This document shows, in pieces, positions 1 to 10,401 of a DNA stretch of 64,000 bases (position 1 is the stretch's first letter; every line of letters begins with the position of its first letter). Source of the stretch: an uncultured delta proteobacterium (GTDB taxonomy: Bacteria; Desulfobacterota; Desulfobulbia; Desulfobulbales; Desulfurivibrionaceae). Made by a program: the position numbers and the translations under genes. Under the pieces are notes generated by a model. It did no database searches and had not been told where the DNA came from. It saw only the letters and a program-made list of their open reading frames with translations. The stretch is taken from positions 22,976-86,975 of the forward strand of contig CAIPYE010000003.1 in assembly GCA_903869265.1 (NCBI GenBank). Reading direction: 5' to 3'.

Positions 1-51
1 TTCCGCCATGGTTCACCTTTCCTGTTCAGCTATATCTTGGCAACATCCCGA

Positions 52-1737
52 TTAATAACGTTCAAAATCATTCTGGTCATTCAGGGCAATTTGAGCACCG
101 CTTTCCTTGGCCGGAGGGGACTTTATCCCTTGGCCGCCTGCTCTCTTTCCCGGAGGCAGAGCAAGAGATCTACCCCCGGTCTTGCGGTAACCAGTATCCA
201 TCCCGCTTGTCGTGTGTCTTTTTCCTCCTGCATCATCGACCTTGAAAAACCCGATGGCCTCCTGGAGATGGGATGCCTGGGCGGATAACTCCTCACCGGT
301 GGAGGCCATTTCTTCGGCAGCCGCGCTGTTAGCCTGAATGACCTGGTCAAACTGCTCGATGGCCTTGGAATTCTCCTCAATCCCTCTGGCCTGCTCGTTG
401 CTTGCCGCATCAATCTCCTGGACCAATTCGGCGGTTTTCTGGATCTGGGGCAGAATATCGTTGATGAGCCTGCCTGCATTGGTTGCCGTGGCCACACTGG
501 CCGAAGCAACCCCCTTGATCTCCTGGGCCGATACCTGACTGCGTTCGGCGAGCTTGCGCACCTCGGAGGCAACCACGGCAAATCCCTTGCCGTGCTCTCC
601 GGCCCTGGCCGCCTCGATGGCCGCGTTCAAAGCCAGCAAATTGGTCTGCCGGGCGATCTCCTCGATCAGCTCAATCTTTTCGGCAATGTGCTGCATGGCG
701 GTAACGGTTTCCGCCACCGCCTTGCCACCAGCCTCGGCATCAACCGCAGTCTTGCTGGCAATGGTTGAGGTTTGCCGGGCATTATCGGCGGTCTGGGCCA
801 CAGTACTGGCCAGCTCTTCCATGGCAGAAGAGATCTCCTCCACCGAGGCGGCCTGTTCGCTGGCGCCTTGGGAAACCTCCTGAGAACTGCCGCTCAACTG
901 ATGACTGCCTGCGGCCACTTGGTCGGCAGCGCTGCGCACATCCTGGATAATTTCCCGGAGCTTCCCCACCATATGCCCGAGTGCCTCCATCAGTTGGCCG
1001 GTCTCATCCTTGCCGGACACCTTGATGGCACATCCCAAATCTCCGACAGACAGGGCTTTGGCCACCTCAACCCCATGGAGAATGGGGGTGGTGATAGCCT
1101 TGGCGATGAAGAGTCCCAGAAAAACAGCGAGCACCACGCCGACAACGACAAAACCGATCATCAGACGCCGGGCTGCACTGGCGGTTACAGAATTATCATC
1201 AGAGGTCTGTTTCGCTTGCTCTTGCCTTCGATCCATAAGCTTATCAATGGCATCACTTGCTTCCCTGGCAACCTTCTTCATCTCTCCCTTGCTCAAGGCC
1301 TGCGCTTCCGCCTGTTTGCCGGATTGAACCAAGGTCACAACCTGCTCGAAATACTTTTCGTACTTCCCCTTTGCCTCTTTAAACGCTTGAAACATCCTGC
1401 GCCCTTCGTCAGTGGCAATGGATTTCTCATACTTATCCGTCACCGTATCAACCTTTTGGCGCATTTCTTTTGTCCTGTCGAGCGCAGTCTGACGATCTTG
1501 TGCAGTATCCGCCTCGACATATTCACTAGCATTCAGCCTCTCCCGCTGAAAAATAATCCCCATATCGCCCAAATCCCCCAGAGATACGGTCATTTTCTCA
1601 TACAGCATGGTGTCGGCCTCATCAATCTTGGAAATCCCTCGGTATCCGATAAAACCGATGACCGCAGCGATGAGCGCGACAAGAATGAAACTTGCAGTAA
1701 GCTTGGTGCCGATTTTCATATCATTAAACCATTGCAT
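52..1737 (-). CDS. Methyl-accepting chemotaxis protein (4HB sensor, HAMP, MCP signal domain)
   Basis: Transmembrane chemoreceptor of about 561 residues that would signal through CheW/CheA. An N-terminal membrane segment (about 7-29) is followed by a mostly helical periplasmic region resembling a four-helix-bundle sensor, a second membrane segment (about 190-212), a HAMP domain, and the cytoplasmic coiled coil with the hairpin-tip motif [30 protein letters not shown]. The protein ends NDFERY, a tail shared with its neighbours. I start at the ATG of [10 protein letters not shown] because a G-rich ribosome site (GGGGGG) lies just upstream; the ORF track extends 15 residues further. It lies downstream of a decayed paralogue. 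The ligand is unknown. Confidence 0.93.
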   Translation of the reverse strand: MQWFNDMKIGTKLTASFILVALIAAVIGFIGYRGISKIDEADTMLYEKMTVSLGDLGDMGIIFQRERLNASEYVEADTAQDRQTALDRTKEMRQKVDTVTDKYEKSIATDEGRRMFQAFKEAKGKYEKYFEQVVTLVQSGKQAEAQALSKGEMKKVAREASDAIDKLMDRRQEQAKQTSDDNSVTASAARRLMIGFVVVGVVLAVFLGLFIAKAITTPILHGVEVAKALSVGDLGCAIKVSGKDETGQLMEALGHMVGKLREIIQDVRSAADQVAAGSHQLSGSSQEVSQGASEQAASVEEISSAMEELASTVAQTADNARQTSTIASKTAVDAEAGGKAVAETVTAMQHIAEKIELIEEIARQTNLLALNAAIEAARAGEHGKGFAVVASEVRKLAERSQVSAQEIKGVASASVATATNAGRLINDILPQIQKTAELVQEIDAASNEQARGIEENSKAIEQFDQVIQANSAAAEEMASTGEELSAQASHLQEAIGFFKVDDAGGKRHTTSGMDTGYRKTGGRSLALPPGKRAGGQGIKSPPAKESGAQIALNDQNDFERY

Positions 1738-1778
1738 ACCATACCCCCCTATTTGCAATAACAAAGAACCATTATTAT

Positions 1779-2196
1779 TCAATACCGCTCAAAATCCTCT
1801 TCTTTCCCCGAGGCAATGGCAAGCTTCACTCCACTATCCGAAGGTGCAGCCCCTTTTTTCGCCAGCCGCGCTGTTGGCCTGAATGACCTGGTCAAACTGT
1901 TCAATGACCCTCGAGTTCTCCTCGATCCCTCTGGCCTGCTCGTTGGATGCCACGTCGATCTCATGGACCAGTTCGGCTGTTTTCTGGATCTGCGGCACGA
2001 TCTCGTTGATGAGCTTGCCAGCATTGGTGGCGGTTTGCGCGCTGGACGAAACCACGCCCTTGATTTCCTGGGCCGAAGAAAGAGCCCGCTGCTCCAAACC
2101 CATGCAGAGGAGAAAAATCAAGCCGATCGGAGCAAATCCGAAGCCCAGCTTCCGGGCCATGCCCTGATTATTGAACCATGCGGTGAATCCCATCAT
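1779..2196 (-). pseudogene. Decayed chemoreceptor gene (internal deletion plus frameshift)
   Basis: The first frame starts with a good ribosome site (AAGGAGGAGAT-ATG) and encodes one membrane segment (LGFGFAPIGLIFLLC). It then jumps directly to a late part of the signalling domain ([36 protein letters not shown]), so the sensor, HAMP and hairpin tip are missing. After NSAAGEKRG the frame is lost. The receptor-like tail [18 protein letters not shown] is in another frame and ends at 1779. The remnants match the adjacent receptors closely, which points to a recent tandem copy being deleted. A short membrane peptide may still be made, but it cannot be a working receptor. Confidence 0.88.
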
Positions 2197-2300
2197 ATCT
2201 CCTCCTTAATTGGCATGCGGTACAGGGGGAAACTGTTCACTGCGCTCAACAAGTACGTTTGCTATTAAAGACCTCTCTTTCTTAAATCCATCATGGCCGA

Positions 2301-4088
2301 CTAATAGCGCTGAAACTCGCCATCCTCCCCTCCCTGCAAGGCAAGACGAATCCCTTCCCCCTTTCGCCGCTCTGCAACCTCAGCCTTGTTCAACGGCAGA
2401 CGCCGCGCGGAGAGCTTGCCGGAAGAGCCAGCGGTGAGCGCAGCCCCGGTGCGCTCGTTATCTTCGGCGCCGGTCTTAAAAAAACTCATGATCTCCAGCA
2501 AATTACTGGCCTGAGCGGTCAGCTCTTCGCTGGTCGCGGACATCTGCTCCGCCACCGAGCTGTTGGACTGCACCACCTGGTCAAACTGCTCAATGGCCTT
2601 GGCGTTTTCGGCAATGCCCCTGGCCTGTTCCGTGCTGGACGCATCGATCTCCTGAACAAGGTCCGCGGTCTTCTTTATCTGGGGAATCATCGCCTCGATA
2701 AGCGCGCCGGCGCTGGCAGCGGTTTCAACGCTGGCCACCGCCACCTCGCGGATTTCCTGGGCCGAACCCTTGCTGCGCTCGGCAAGCTTGCGGACCTCGG
2801 AAGCCACCACGGCAAAACCCTTGCCATGCTCCCCAGCCCTGGCCGCCTCGATGGCCGCATTCAAGGCCAGCATGTTGGTTTGACGGGCGATCTCCTCGAT
2901 AACCTCGATCTTCTCGGCGATATGCTTCATGGCCTGCACGGTTTCCTGCATGGCCCTGCCGCCTTCCTCGGCGTCGGCGGCAGCCTTGATGGCGATATGG
3001 GTGGTCTGCCGGGCGCTGTCCGCGCTCTGGGCCACAGTGCTGGTGAGCTCCTCCATGGCGCTGGAAATCTCCTCGATGACTGCGGCCTGCTGGCTGGCGC
3101 CCTGGGAAACCTCCTGGGAACTGCTGCTCAACTGTTGACTTCCGCTGGCAACCTGATCCGCCGCTTCGCGAACATCGCGGATGATGCTTTTGATCTTCTC
3201 CACCATGGCGGAAAGGGAAATCCCGAAACTATCCCGGTCGGAAAGCAACCGCACGCTGACATCCAAATCCCCGCCCGCAATCTTCTTGGCCATCTCAGCC
3301 GTGGCCCGAAGATTTTCGACCATGCTGCGCATGGCCTCACACATATGCCCGATTTCATCCCCGCTGGCACTGGCGATTTCCACCTCCAAATCACCCTGGG
3401 CTACGAGCCGCATATTGGCCACAGCCCCAGTCAGGGGTTTGACCATATGGCGAATAGTGACATAAACAATGCCACCAATAAGGAGAACCACCACAGCGGC
3501 AAACCCGGCGATGCTCAGGACAATCCGCAGCAGGGCATCCTGTTGCTTCTGTTGGGCCGCAGCGATCACCGCATTGCCTTGGGCCAGTGTTTTCTCGATA
3601 TTCTTTTCCACCGCGGCAAACTTCAAGCCGATAACCACGGAACCGACCTTCTGATCTCCGGCCATAATCTCTTTGTTCACGATATTCTGAGCAGGAAAGG
3701 CCTCGGGCTTGACACTTGCGGTGGTGACAGCCTTGCCGTCCTTGTCAAAAAACACGACAAAGGCGACATCCGGATCACTGGCCGCGCTCTGGACGATCTT
3801 CTCCAAAAAAGCATACTCATAGTTGAGGAGAAGATCCTGACCAACCTTGGCCAGCATCTCGGCAAAGGATTTCCCCTTCAGGACAAGATCCTGCCGCAGC
3901 AGGTTCTCTTCGTTTTTCTGCTGCTCCTTCATGGTGTTGACAAAGGCATCACCCTGTTCGATCAATGCGCTGCGCACCGCGGAATTGACCGCCACCGTCA
4001 TGCCGAGCATGAGCAGCAGCACCGCAGCCACAATGGCCAGATTCAATTTTGCCGCGATCCCCATGTTCCTAAATTTTTCCTTCAGCAT
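2301..4088 (-). CDS. Methyl-accepting chemotaxis protein (Cache-like sensor)
   Basis: Receptor of 595 residues. Membrane segment 1 is at about 14-33. The periplasmic part holds a Cache/PAS-like stretch ([32 protein letters not shown]), followed by membrane segment 2 (about 190-212), HAMP ([24 protein letters not shown]), a second HAMP-like segment ([13 protein letters not shown]) and the MCP signalling coil with the conserved [35 protein letters not shown] tip. The tail GEFQRY is a variant of the DFERY tail of the neighbours. Its N-terminal 300 residues are closely similar to the next gene upstream (4294-6852), so the two share a recent ancestor. It has its own promoter-like sequence. Confidence 0.93.
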   Translation of the reverse strand: MLKEKFRNMGIAAKLNLAIVAAVLLLMLGMTVAVNSAVRSALIEQGDAFVNTMKEQQKNEENLLRQDLVLKGKSFAEMLAKVGQDLLLNYEYAFLEKIVQSAASDPDVAFVVFFDKDGKAVTTASVKPEAFPAQNIVNKEIMAGDQKVGSVVIGLKFAAVEKNIEKTLAQGNAVIAAAQQKQQDALLRIVLSIAGFAAVVVLLIGGIVYVTIRHMVKPLTGAVANMRLVAQGDLEVEIASASGDEIGHMCEAMRSMVENLRATAEMAKKIAGGDLDVSVRLLSDRDSFGISLSAMVEKIKSIIRDVREAADQVASGSQQLSSSSQEVSQGASQQAAVIEEISSAMEELTSTVAQSADSARQTTHIAIKAAADAEEGGRAMQETVQAMKHIAEKIEVIEEIARQTNMLALNAAIEAARAGEHGKGFAVVASEVRKLAERSKGSAQEIREVAVASVETAASAGALIEAMIPQIKKTADLVQEIDASSTEQARGIAENAKAIEQFDQVVQSNSSVAEQMSATSEELTAQASNLLEIMSFFKTGAEDNERTGAALTAGSSGKLSARRLPLNKAEVAERRKGEGIRLALQGGEDGEFQRY

Positions 4089-4150
4089 CGTTCACTCCAT
4101 GTCCGTTCGGCATCAACCGATTAAGCCCGTACAACTACCCACGTAAAATA

Positions 4151-4180
4151 ATTATACGCATGCAAAATAAATCACGTCAA
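4151..4180 (-). promoter_or_regulatory. Sigma-70-type promoter of the 595-aa chemoreceptor gene
   Basis: On the minus strand, TTGACG and TATAAT are separated by 18 bases, about 60-90 bases upstream of the start codon at 4088. The same arrangement with very similar flanks (GCGTATAA) occurs before the 864-aa-ORF receptor gene. Confidence 0.6.
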
Positions 4181-4237
4181 AGAATATAAATCAAAAACGG
4201 TCGTTTGCCTTAAATCAAGAAAACCCGGACACACTAC

Positions 4238-4268
4238 GAAAAATGCCCTCGGCATGAGGGCATTTTTC
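4238..4268 (-). terminator. Intrinsic terminator after the PAS chemoreceptor gene
   Basis: GAAAAATGCCCTC and GAGGGCATTTTTC form a perfect 13-bp stem around a 5-base loop, with A/T runs on both sides. It starts 25 bases after the stop codon at 4294 and is symmetrical, so it could work on either strand. Confidence 0.85.
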
Positions 4269-4293
4269 TGGGCCAATGAAGCAAAAACAACAA

Positions 4294-6852
4294 TCAATAC
4301 CGTTCAAAATCATCTTCATCGGTGCCTGACAGAGACAATTTCACCCCTTTGCCCTTGCCTGCTGATTTTTTTTTCTCTGCAGGCTTGGGCAAGGCAGGTG
4401 CGGACAAAGCACGCCCCTGGGACCGGGACCTGGCTTCCGTTTCCACCTTGAAAAATGCGATGGTTTCCTGCAGCTGTGTTGCCAGGGCAGTGAGTTCCTC
4501 GCTGGTGGCAGCCATTTCCTCGGCAGCCGCACTGTTGGATTGAATTACATGCTCAAACTGCTGAACAGCCTTGGCATTCTCGTCGATACCACGGGCTTGC
4601 TCATTGCTGGCCGCATCGATTTCATGAATCAACTCCGCGGTTTTCTGAATCTGCGGCACGATCTCATTAATCAGCTTACCCGCATTGGAAGCGGTTTCCA
4701 CACTTGCTCCGGCAACTCCCTTGATCTCCTGGGCCGACATCTGACTGCGCTCCGCAAGTTTACGCACTTCAGCAGCCACCACGGCAAAACCCTTGCCGTG
4801 CTCCCCTGCCCGGGCCGCTTCAATGGCGGCATTCAACGCCAGCAGGTTGGTCTGACGGGCTATTTCCTCGATGAGTTCAATCTTTTTGGCGATAAGCTGC
4901 ATGGCTGCCACAGTTTCGCCAACCGCCTTCCCGCCGTCAACTGCTTCATTGGCGGCCTTGGTGGAAATGGTCGCGGTCTGCCGGGCATGATCGGCGGTTT
5001 GGGCAACAGTGCTGGCCAATTCCTCCATGGCCGAGGAAATCTCCTCCACCGCAGAAGCCTGTTCGTTAGCCCCCTGAGAGACCTGCTGGGAACTGCTGTT
5101 CAACTCTTGACTGCCGCTGGCAACGTTATCGGCAGCGGCGCTAACATCAGTGATAATTTCCTTAAGTTTCTCCACCATATCCTGCAGGGCCTGAATCAGG
5201 TCATCCTGCTCACCCCGCTTGTTCAACTTGACCAACAAGTTGCCCCCGGCTATTTCGCGGGCTGCGGCGGTGATTCCCTGCAATGCACTGATCAACGTTG
5301 CTACAGCCGAGCCAATCCCGTCAAACACTTGTTTTACCGGCTCGGTGTCGGCATCCGCTTGCTCGGTGGCAACGGCCAGAGCCAATTCTCCCTGCGCTAA
5401 TCTGGTCAACAGTTCCACCAATTTTTGCGTCTCGACTTCCTGATATTTAGCCACCTTGGTTGCTACCTTGGCCGCCTGCTTTATATCAGTCTGATCAGTA
5501 ACCCATTCAGAAACGCCGATCACCTTCCCCTGCTCGTCACGGAGCAAGCTCGCATTATAGGAAATATCCAACTCAAGACCATGGGATGGATGGGCGTCTG
5601 TTTCGCTGCTGGCATCTTGGCCGGTTCTAATTGCCTGGGCACAAGCGCATCGGTCAGTCTTACAATCCGAAGTTTTGAAATGGTCATAGCAAAAGCTGCC
5701 GATAAGTTGACCAGGGGTCTTGCCACCAATTTTGGCCCCGATCTCATTTATGTATTGGATAGAAAAATCGGTATCAATAATCATGGCCGGGGAAGGCATG
5801 GTATCCATTATCCTGACCAAGCGGGAAATGGCGCTGTTAATCCCTTCAATGATTTTACGAAAATCGCCCTGCTGCTTGCTCGCATCAGCTCGCACGGAAA
5901 GTTTGCCTTCCATCGCTGCCTGAGAAAGCAGAGCAACCTCCGAAATCATGGCCTTGATCGCCGCCACCATGGCGGAGAGAGAAATCCCGAAACTGTCTCT
6001 GTCAGAAAGCAGCCGCACACTGACATCAAAATCCCCGGCGGCAATTTTTTTCGCCACCTCAGCCGTTTCCCTGAGATTTGCGACCATGGTGCGCATGGCT
6101 TCAAGCATCTGCCCAATCTCATCCCCGCTCTTGCTAACAATCTCAACGTCCAGATCACCCTGGGCCACCAAGCGCACTTTGGGCACTGCTTCAGTCAAAG
6201 GCTTGACAATAATACGGATGGTGTAATAGACAATGGTCCCGATGAGCAGCACCACCAACGCAGCAAACCCAACGATGCTCAGGACAATTTGCAGCAAAGC
6301 ATCCTTTTGCCTCTGCTGCGCCGCAGCGATTGCCTCGTTCCCGTGGGCAAGGGCTTCCGCAATGTTTTTCTCAACGGCAGCGAAATTTAAGCCGAGAACC
6401 ACAACTCCAACTTTCTGCTCCCCGGCCAGAATCTCCTTTTTCACAATATTCTTAGCAGGAAAGTCCTCGATCATTACACTTGAGGTGGTGAGCGGTTTCC
6501 CGTCCTTGTCCTGGAACAGGACAAAGACGACATCAGGGTCATTGGCCGCACTCTGAACGATCTTCTCCAAAAATTCGTACTCATAGTTGAGAATAAGACT
6601 CTGGCCAACCCTGGCCAGCATATCGGCAAAGGATTTTCCCTTCAGGAGAAGATCCTGCCGCAGCAATTCCCCTTCTTTTTGCTGCTGTTTTTTCATGGTC
6701 TCGAACAGGGTATCTCCCTGTGCGGTAAGAGCATTGCGTACCGCGGAATTGATCGCCACCGTCATGCCGAGCATGAGCAACAGAACCACTGCCACAATGG
6801 CCAGATTCAATTTTGCCGCAATCCCCATGTTCCTAAATCTTTCTTTCAGCAT
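4294..6852 (-). CDS. Methyl-accepting chemotaxis protein with Cache-like sensor and cytoplasmic cysteine-rich PAS domain
   Basis: Receptor of about 852 residues. The N-terminal half repeats the 2301-4088 receptor: membrane segment, Cache-like periplasmic domain, second membrane segment and HAMP repeats. A cytoplasmic PAS domain follows ([21 protein letters not shown]...), carrying the cysteine cluster [20 protein letters not shown], then another HAMP-like segment ([13 protein letters not shown]) and the MCP coil. The tail is DDFERY. The start at [10 protein letters not shown] is chosen because AAGGAGGGGG stands just before that ATG; the ORF track adds 12 residues. Two sensory inputs, periplasmic and cytoplasmic, are likely. 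The cysteines could bind a metal or respond to redox, which is inference. Confidence 0.93.
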   Translation of the reverse strand: MLKERFRNMGIAAKLNLAIVAVVLLLMLGMTVAINSAVRNALTAQGDTLFETMKKQQQKEGELLRQDLLLKGKSFADMLARVGQSLILNYEYEFLEKIVQSAANDPDVVFVLFQDKDGKPLTTSSVMIEDFPAKNIVKKEILAGEQKVGVVVLGLNFAAVEKNIAEALAHGNEAIAAAQQRQKDALLQIVLSIVGFAALVVLLIGTIVYYTIRIIVKPLTEAVPKVRLVAQGDLDVEIVSKSGDEIGQMLEAMRTMVANLRETAEVAKKIAAGDFDVSVRLLSDRDSFGISLSAMVAAIKAMISEVALLSQAAMEGKLSVRADASKQQGDFRKIIEGINSAISRLVRIMDTMPSPAMIIDTDFSIQYINEIGAKIGGKTPGQLIGSFCYDHFKTSDCKTDRCACAQAIRTGQDASSETDAHPSHGLELDISYNASLLRDEQGKVIGVSEWVTDQTDIKQAAKVATKVAKYQEVETQKLVELLTRLAQGELALAVATEQADADTEPVKQVFDGIGSAVATLISALQGITAAAREIAGGNLLVKLNKRGEQDDLIQALQDMVEKLKEIITDVSAAADNVASGSQELNSSSQQVSQGANEQASAVEEISSAMEELASTVAQTADHARQTATISTKAANEAVDGGKAVGETVAAMQLIAKKIELIEEIARQTNLLALNAAIEAARAGEHGKGFAVVAAEVRKLAERSQMSAQEIKGVAGASVETASNAGKLINEIVPQIQKTAELIHEIDAASNEQARGIDENAKAVQQFEHVIQSNSAAAEEMAATSEELTALATQLQETIAFFKVETEARSRSQGRALSAPALPKPAEKKKSAGKGKGVKLSLSGTDEDDFERY

Positions 6853-6914
6853 TTCCCCCTCCTTATCAAGCGAGCATGGGCAAAACACGCCCCCTAAAAT
6901 TACCCATATGATTA

Positions 6915-6944
6915 GTTATACGCAGGAAGAATCCGCCTCGTCAA
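6915..6944 (-). promoter_or_regulatory. Sigma-70-type promoter of the PAS chemoreceptor gene
   Basis: On the minus strand, TTGACG and TATAAC are spaced by 18 bases, 60-90 bases before the start codon at 6852. It is a near copy of the promoter at 4151-4180. Confidence 0.6.
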
Positions 6945-7000
6945 AGACTAAAAAAAAAAGAAACAACTAACCCATTGGAATCAAGGAAAATACTGAGGCA

Positions 7001-7038
7001 CTAAAAGAAATGCCCCCTTTCGGGGGCATTTCTTTTAG
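7001..7038 (-). terminator. Intrinsic terminator after the double-PAS chemoreceptor gene
   Basis: CTAAAAGAAATGCCCCC pairs perfectly with GGGGGCATTTCTTTTAG (17 bp) around a TTTC loop, 28 bases after the stop at 7066. The core resembles the terminator at 4238-4268. Confidence 0.85.
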
Positions 7039-7065
7039 TCGATGGGGGACAAAAACCGATAACAA

Positions 7066-10000
7066 TCAATACCGCTCGAAATCACCATCCCCGGCGCCTG
7101 GCAGGGAGAGCTTCACCCCTTTGCCCTTGCCGCCGGATGTTTTTTTCGCTGCAGGCTTGGACATGCCGGGCACAGGCAGAGCACGGCCCTGAGGCCGGAA
7201 CTTGGCTTCCGTCTCCACCTTGAAAAATGCGATGGTTTCCTGGAGATGTGCCGCCTGGGCGGTCAACTCCTCGCTGGTGGACGCCATTTCTTCGGCCGCG
7301 GCGCTGTTGGCCTGAATTACCTGGTCGAACTGCTGGATCGCCCTGGCATTTTCATCGATGCCCCTGGCCTGCTCGTTGCTGGCCGCATCGATCTCATGGA
7401 CCAGCTCGGCGGTTTTCTGGATTTGCGGCACGATATCGTTGATGAGCTTGCCCGCGTTGGATGCGGTTTCCACACTGGCTCCGGCAACGCCTTTAATCTC
7501 CTGGGCTGACACCTGGCTCCGCTCGGCCAATTTGCGCACCTCAGCCGCCACCACGGCAAAGCCCTTGCCATGTTCTCCGGCCCTGGCCGCCTCAATGGCG
7601 GCATTCAACGCCAGCAGGTTGGTCTGGCGGGCTATTTCCTCGATGAGTTCAATCTTTTTGGCGATAAGCTGCATGGCTGCCACGGTTTCCCCAACCGCCT
7701 TGCCGCCATCCACCGCATCGGCCGCGGCCTTGGTGGAAATGGCCGCAGTCTGCCGGGCGTGGTCGGCGGTCTGGGCCACGGTACTGGCCAGCTCCTCCAT
7801 GGAGGAGGAAATTTCCTCCACTGCGGCGGCCTGTTCGCTGGCACCCTGGGAGACCTGCTGGGAGCTGCTGCTCAATTCCTGGCTGCCGCTGGCAACCTGA
7901 TCGGAAGCGCCGCGCACATCGGTGATGATCTCCTTGAGCTTCTCCACCATGTCTTGCAAGGCCTGAATCAAATCATCCTGTTCACTGCGCTTCGTCATCT
8001 TGACCAGCAGATTGCCGCCGGCAATATCCCGGGCCGTTTCGGTAATCTCGTTCAAAGCGCCGATGAGAGTGTTCAACGCCGAACCGATACCGTCGAATAT
8101 CTGCTTCACCGAATCGGTATCCGTGTCTGCGGGACCGGTTTCAATGGCACAGGAGATATCGCCCTCGGCGATCTTTTCAAGACACTCCACCAGTTTCTGC
8201 GTTTCAACGGATTGATAGCTGGCGATCTTTTCCGCAACCCTGGCTGCCTGCTTGATCGCCGTTTGATCGCTTACCACCTCAAAGGCGCCGATGATCTTAC
8301 CCTCCTCGTCGCGAAGCGGGGTGGCGCTGTAGGTGATATCCAGGTCCAGCCCCCCCGGGTGGGCATCGGTTTCGCTGTTGGCATTTTGGCCGCTCCGCAT
8401 GGCCTGACCGCAGGCACAACGCTCAGTCTTGCAATCCGAGGTGCTGAAATGATCGTAACATCTGGTGCCGACGAGCTGGGCCGCAGTCTTGCCGCCGACC
8501 TTGGCCCCCAGTTCGTTCATGTACTGCACGTTGAAATCATTGTCGATGATCATGGCCGGGGTGGGCATGGTGTCCAGCAAGCCCACCAACCGGGCCATGG
8601 TATTGTTGATCCCTTCGACGATCCTTTTGAATTCCCCCTGATGCTTGGAGGCATCGGCCCGGGTATTGAGCTTCCCTTCCACCGCAGCCTTGGAGAGCAT
8701 CCCCACATCGGTGGCCACGGCCCCGACCACCGCAGTGCAGGCATTGAAAGCATCGGCGATGGACTGGAAGGTTTTACGGACTTCGGCGGTATCGGCATCA
8801 CTTGGAGCAGGTGTTATCGAGCAGGAAGTATCGCCCTTGGAAAGCTTGTTCATGCAGGAAACGACCTTCTCGGTTTCGACGTTCTGATACTCGGCAACCT
8901 TCTGAGACAGACGGGCAGCCTTCTTCACCGCAGTCTGGTCGCTCACCACCTCGAAGGCCCCGATAATCTTGCCTGCTTCATCGCGAAGCGGTATGCCGCT
9001 GTATGCGATATCCAAATCAAGCCCCGCCGGATGGGCATCGGTTTCACTGCTGGCGTTTTGTCCGCTTCGCATGGCCTGGCCACAGGCGCAGCGGTCAGTC
9101 TTGCAATCCGCAGTCTTGAAATGGTCGTAGCAATTGCTCCCGACGAGCTGGGCCGGGGTCTTGCCGCCAACCTTGGCGCCCAGCTCGTTCATATACTGGA
9201 TGGTATAATCATTGTCGATGATCATGGCCGGGGCAGGCATGGCGTCGAGCAACCCCACCAGCCGCGCCATGGTATTGTTGAGCCCTTCAATGATCTTTCT
9301 GTAATCGCCCCGGTGTTTCGTTGCATCGGCGCGGGTGCTGAGTTTTCCTGCCACCGCTGCCTGGGTAAGCATTTCAACCTCTGCCACCATACCCTTGATC
9401 GACTCCGCCATTTTGCCCATGGCGACTTGAAGCATTCCGGTCTCGTCGCTGGAGGTGGTGTCGAGTTGCACCTCGGTGTTGCCCTCGGCAATCCGGTGGG
9501 CAGCCTCCAGACAAGCTGCGATTGGCCGGGTGATGGAACGGGTAATGAACCAGGCAAGCGCCCCACCCAAGAGCAGAGCTACAATTCCCATGAGCAGGAT
9601 CAGCCACTTGGTGAAACCTGCCAGCTGATCGGCATCCCCGCCAACACGCTCCACCTCCTTGACCTGGTACTGTCCCATTTCCTTAAGCGCCTTGAAATAG
9701 GCGGTCTGCACATCCCTGAACTTCCCGAACAGTGCAACAGAGGCATCTTTCACCCTGCCCTGGTGGAGCATGTCCACCATAAGGCTGAGCTGCTCCTGAT
9801 ACGCCTTTCTGGTATCAATGAGGGTGGCAAGATACGCCTTACCCGTATCCGACTTCACTATCTCCTGCAAATGGACAAGATCCTTGGTGATCTTCTCCTG
9901 CGTTTCGTTAATGCGGGCATTTTCTTTTTTAATGGTCTCGGCATCCGGCTGAATGATCATGTTGCGCAACGACCGGGCGATGACATTGGCGTCTTCATTC

Positions 10001-10170
10001 ATGTCATTGAGCTGTTCCACTTTCTGGAACTTGTCATGCACCACCCCCATGATCAGCGCATCCAGCCTGTTGACATTGAAATAGCCCACCGAGGCCACCA
10101 GTGCCAGCAGAAGCAGCATACAGCCAAAAGCCGCATTCAATCTTTGTCCGATATTCATGTTCTTCAGCAT
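7066..10170 (-). CDS. Methyl-accepting chemotaxis protein with four-helix sensor and two tandem cysteine-rich PAS domains
   Basis: Largest receptor of the array, about 1034 residues. The N-terminus has two membrane segments flanking a helical four-helix-bundle-like periplasmic domain, then HAMP. The cytoplasmic part contains a duplicated unit of about 220 residues: a HAMP-like linker ([21 protein letters not shown] / [21 protein letters not shown]) plus a PAS domain with [21 protein letters not shown] or [22 protein letters not shown] further HAMP and the MCP coil follow, ending GDFERY. The start is set at [12 protein letters not shown] with AAGGGG upstream; the ORF track begins 18 residues earlier. 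The signalling domain is nearly identical to the 4294-6852 gene while the sensor differs, which suggests domain shuffling. The ligand is unknown. Confidence 0.93.
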   Translation of the reverse strand: MLKNMNIGQRLNAAFGCMLLLLALVASVGYFNVNRLDALIMGVVHDKFQKVEQLNDMNEDANVIARSLRNMIIQPDAETIKKENARINETQEKITKDLVHLQEIVKSDTGKAYLATLIDTRKAYQEQLSLMVDMLHQGRVKDASVALFGKFRDVQTAYFKALKEMGQYQVKEVERVGGDADQLAGFTKWLILLMGIVALLLGGALAWFITRSITRPIAACLEAAHRIAEGNTEVQLDTTSSDETGMLQVAMGKMAESIKGMVAEVEMLTQAAVAGKLSTRADATKHRGDYRKIIEGLNNTMARLVGLLDAMPAPAMIIDNDYTIQYMNELGAKVGGKTPAQLVGSNCYDHFKTADCKTDRCACGQAMRSGQNASSETDAHPAGLDLDIAYSGIPLRDEAGKIIGAFEVVSDQTAVKKAARLSQKVAEYQNVETEKVVSCMNKLSKGDTSCSITPAPSDADTAEVRKTFQSIADAFNACTAVVGAVATDVGMLSKAAVEGKLNTRADASKHQGEFKRIVEGINNTMARLVGLLDTMPTPAMIIDNDFNVQYMNELGAKVGGKTAAQLVGTRCYDHFSTSDCKTERCACGQAMRSGQNANSETDAHPGGLDLDITYSATPLRDEEGKIIGAFEVVSDQTAIKQAARVAEKIASYQSVETQKLVECLEKIAEGDISCAIETGPADTDTDSVKQIFDGIGSALNTLIGALNEITETARDIAGGNLLVKMTKRSEQDDLIQALQDMVEKLKEIITDVRGASDQVASGSQELSSSSQQVSQGASEQAAAVEEISSSMEELASTVAQTADHARQTAAISTKAAADAVDGGKAVGETVAAMQLIAKKIELIEEIARQTNLLALNAAIEAARAGEHGKGFAVVAAEVRKLAERSQVSAQEIKGVAGASVETASNAGKLINDIVPQIQKTAELVHEIDAASNEQARGIDENARAIQQFDQVIQANSAAAEEMASTSEELTAQAAHLQETIAFFKVETEAKFRPQGRALPVPGMSKPAAKKTSGGKGKGVKLSLPGAGDGDFERY

Positions 10171-10304
10171 GGTCCACACCCCTTGTGGCAATAAATGATT
10201 TGTAAAAACCCCCGAGAGGGACAATCAAAACGACGACCCAAAAGACCTCGCCTGCCGGGCAGTGAATTTCAGCCGGCGAAACCGCATGACGAAACGATGC
10301 CCAG

Positions 10305-10358
10305 GTAGGTGCAAACACCTACATTTCCATGCTATGTAAAATTGACAGGGAATGTCAA
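10305..10358 (-). promoter_or_regulatory. Promoter and inverted repeats upstream of the double-PAS chemoreceptor gene
   Basis: On the minus strand, TTGACA and TAGCAT are separated by 18 bases. The -35 box is part of an inverted repeat, TTGACA-ttccc-TGTCAA. Further downstream is GTAGGTG-tttg-CACCTAC, a 7-bp perfect inverted repeat. The predicted leader to the start codon is about 160 bases. The repeats may be operator or RNA hairpin; this is a by-eye call. Confidence 0.4.
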
Positions 10359-10401
10359 ACAGAAAAAATAAGGGGCACTATTGAACAGGGTACACTGAAT
10401 G

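Noticed and set aside
772-1761. Long plus-strand ORF (329 aa) opposite the first receptor
   Set aside because: It is antisense to a well-conserved receptor coding frame and has no recognisable domain or ribosome site; a shadow of the real gene.
7570-10194. 874-aa plus-strand ORF opposite the double-PAS receptor
   Set aside because: It mirrors the repeats of the receptor gene on the other strand; composition is typical of a GC-rich antisense frame.
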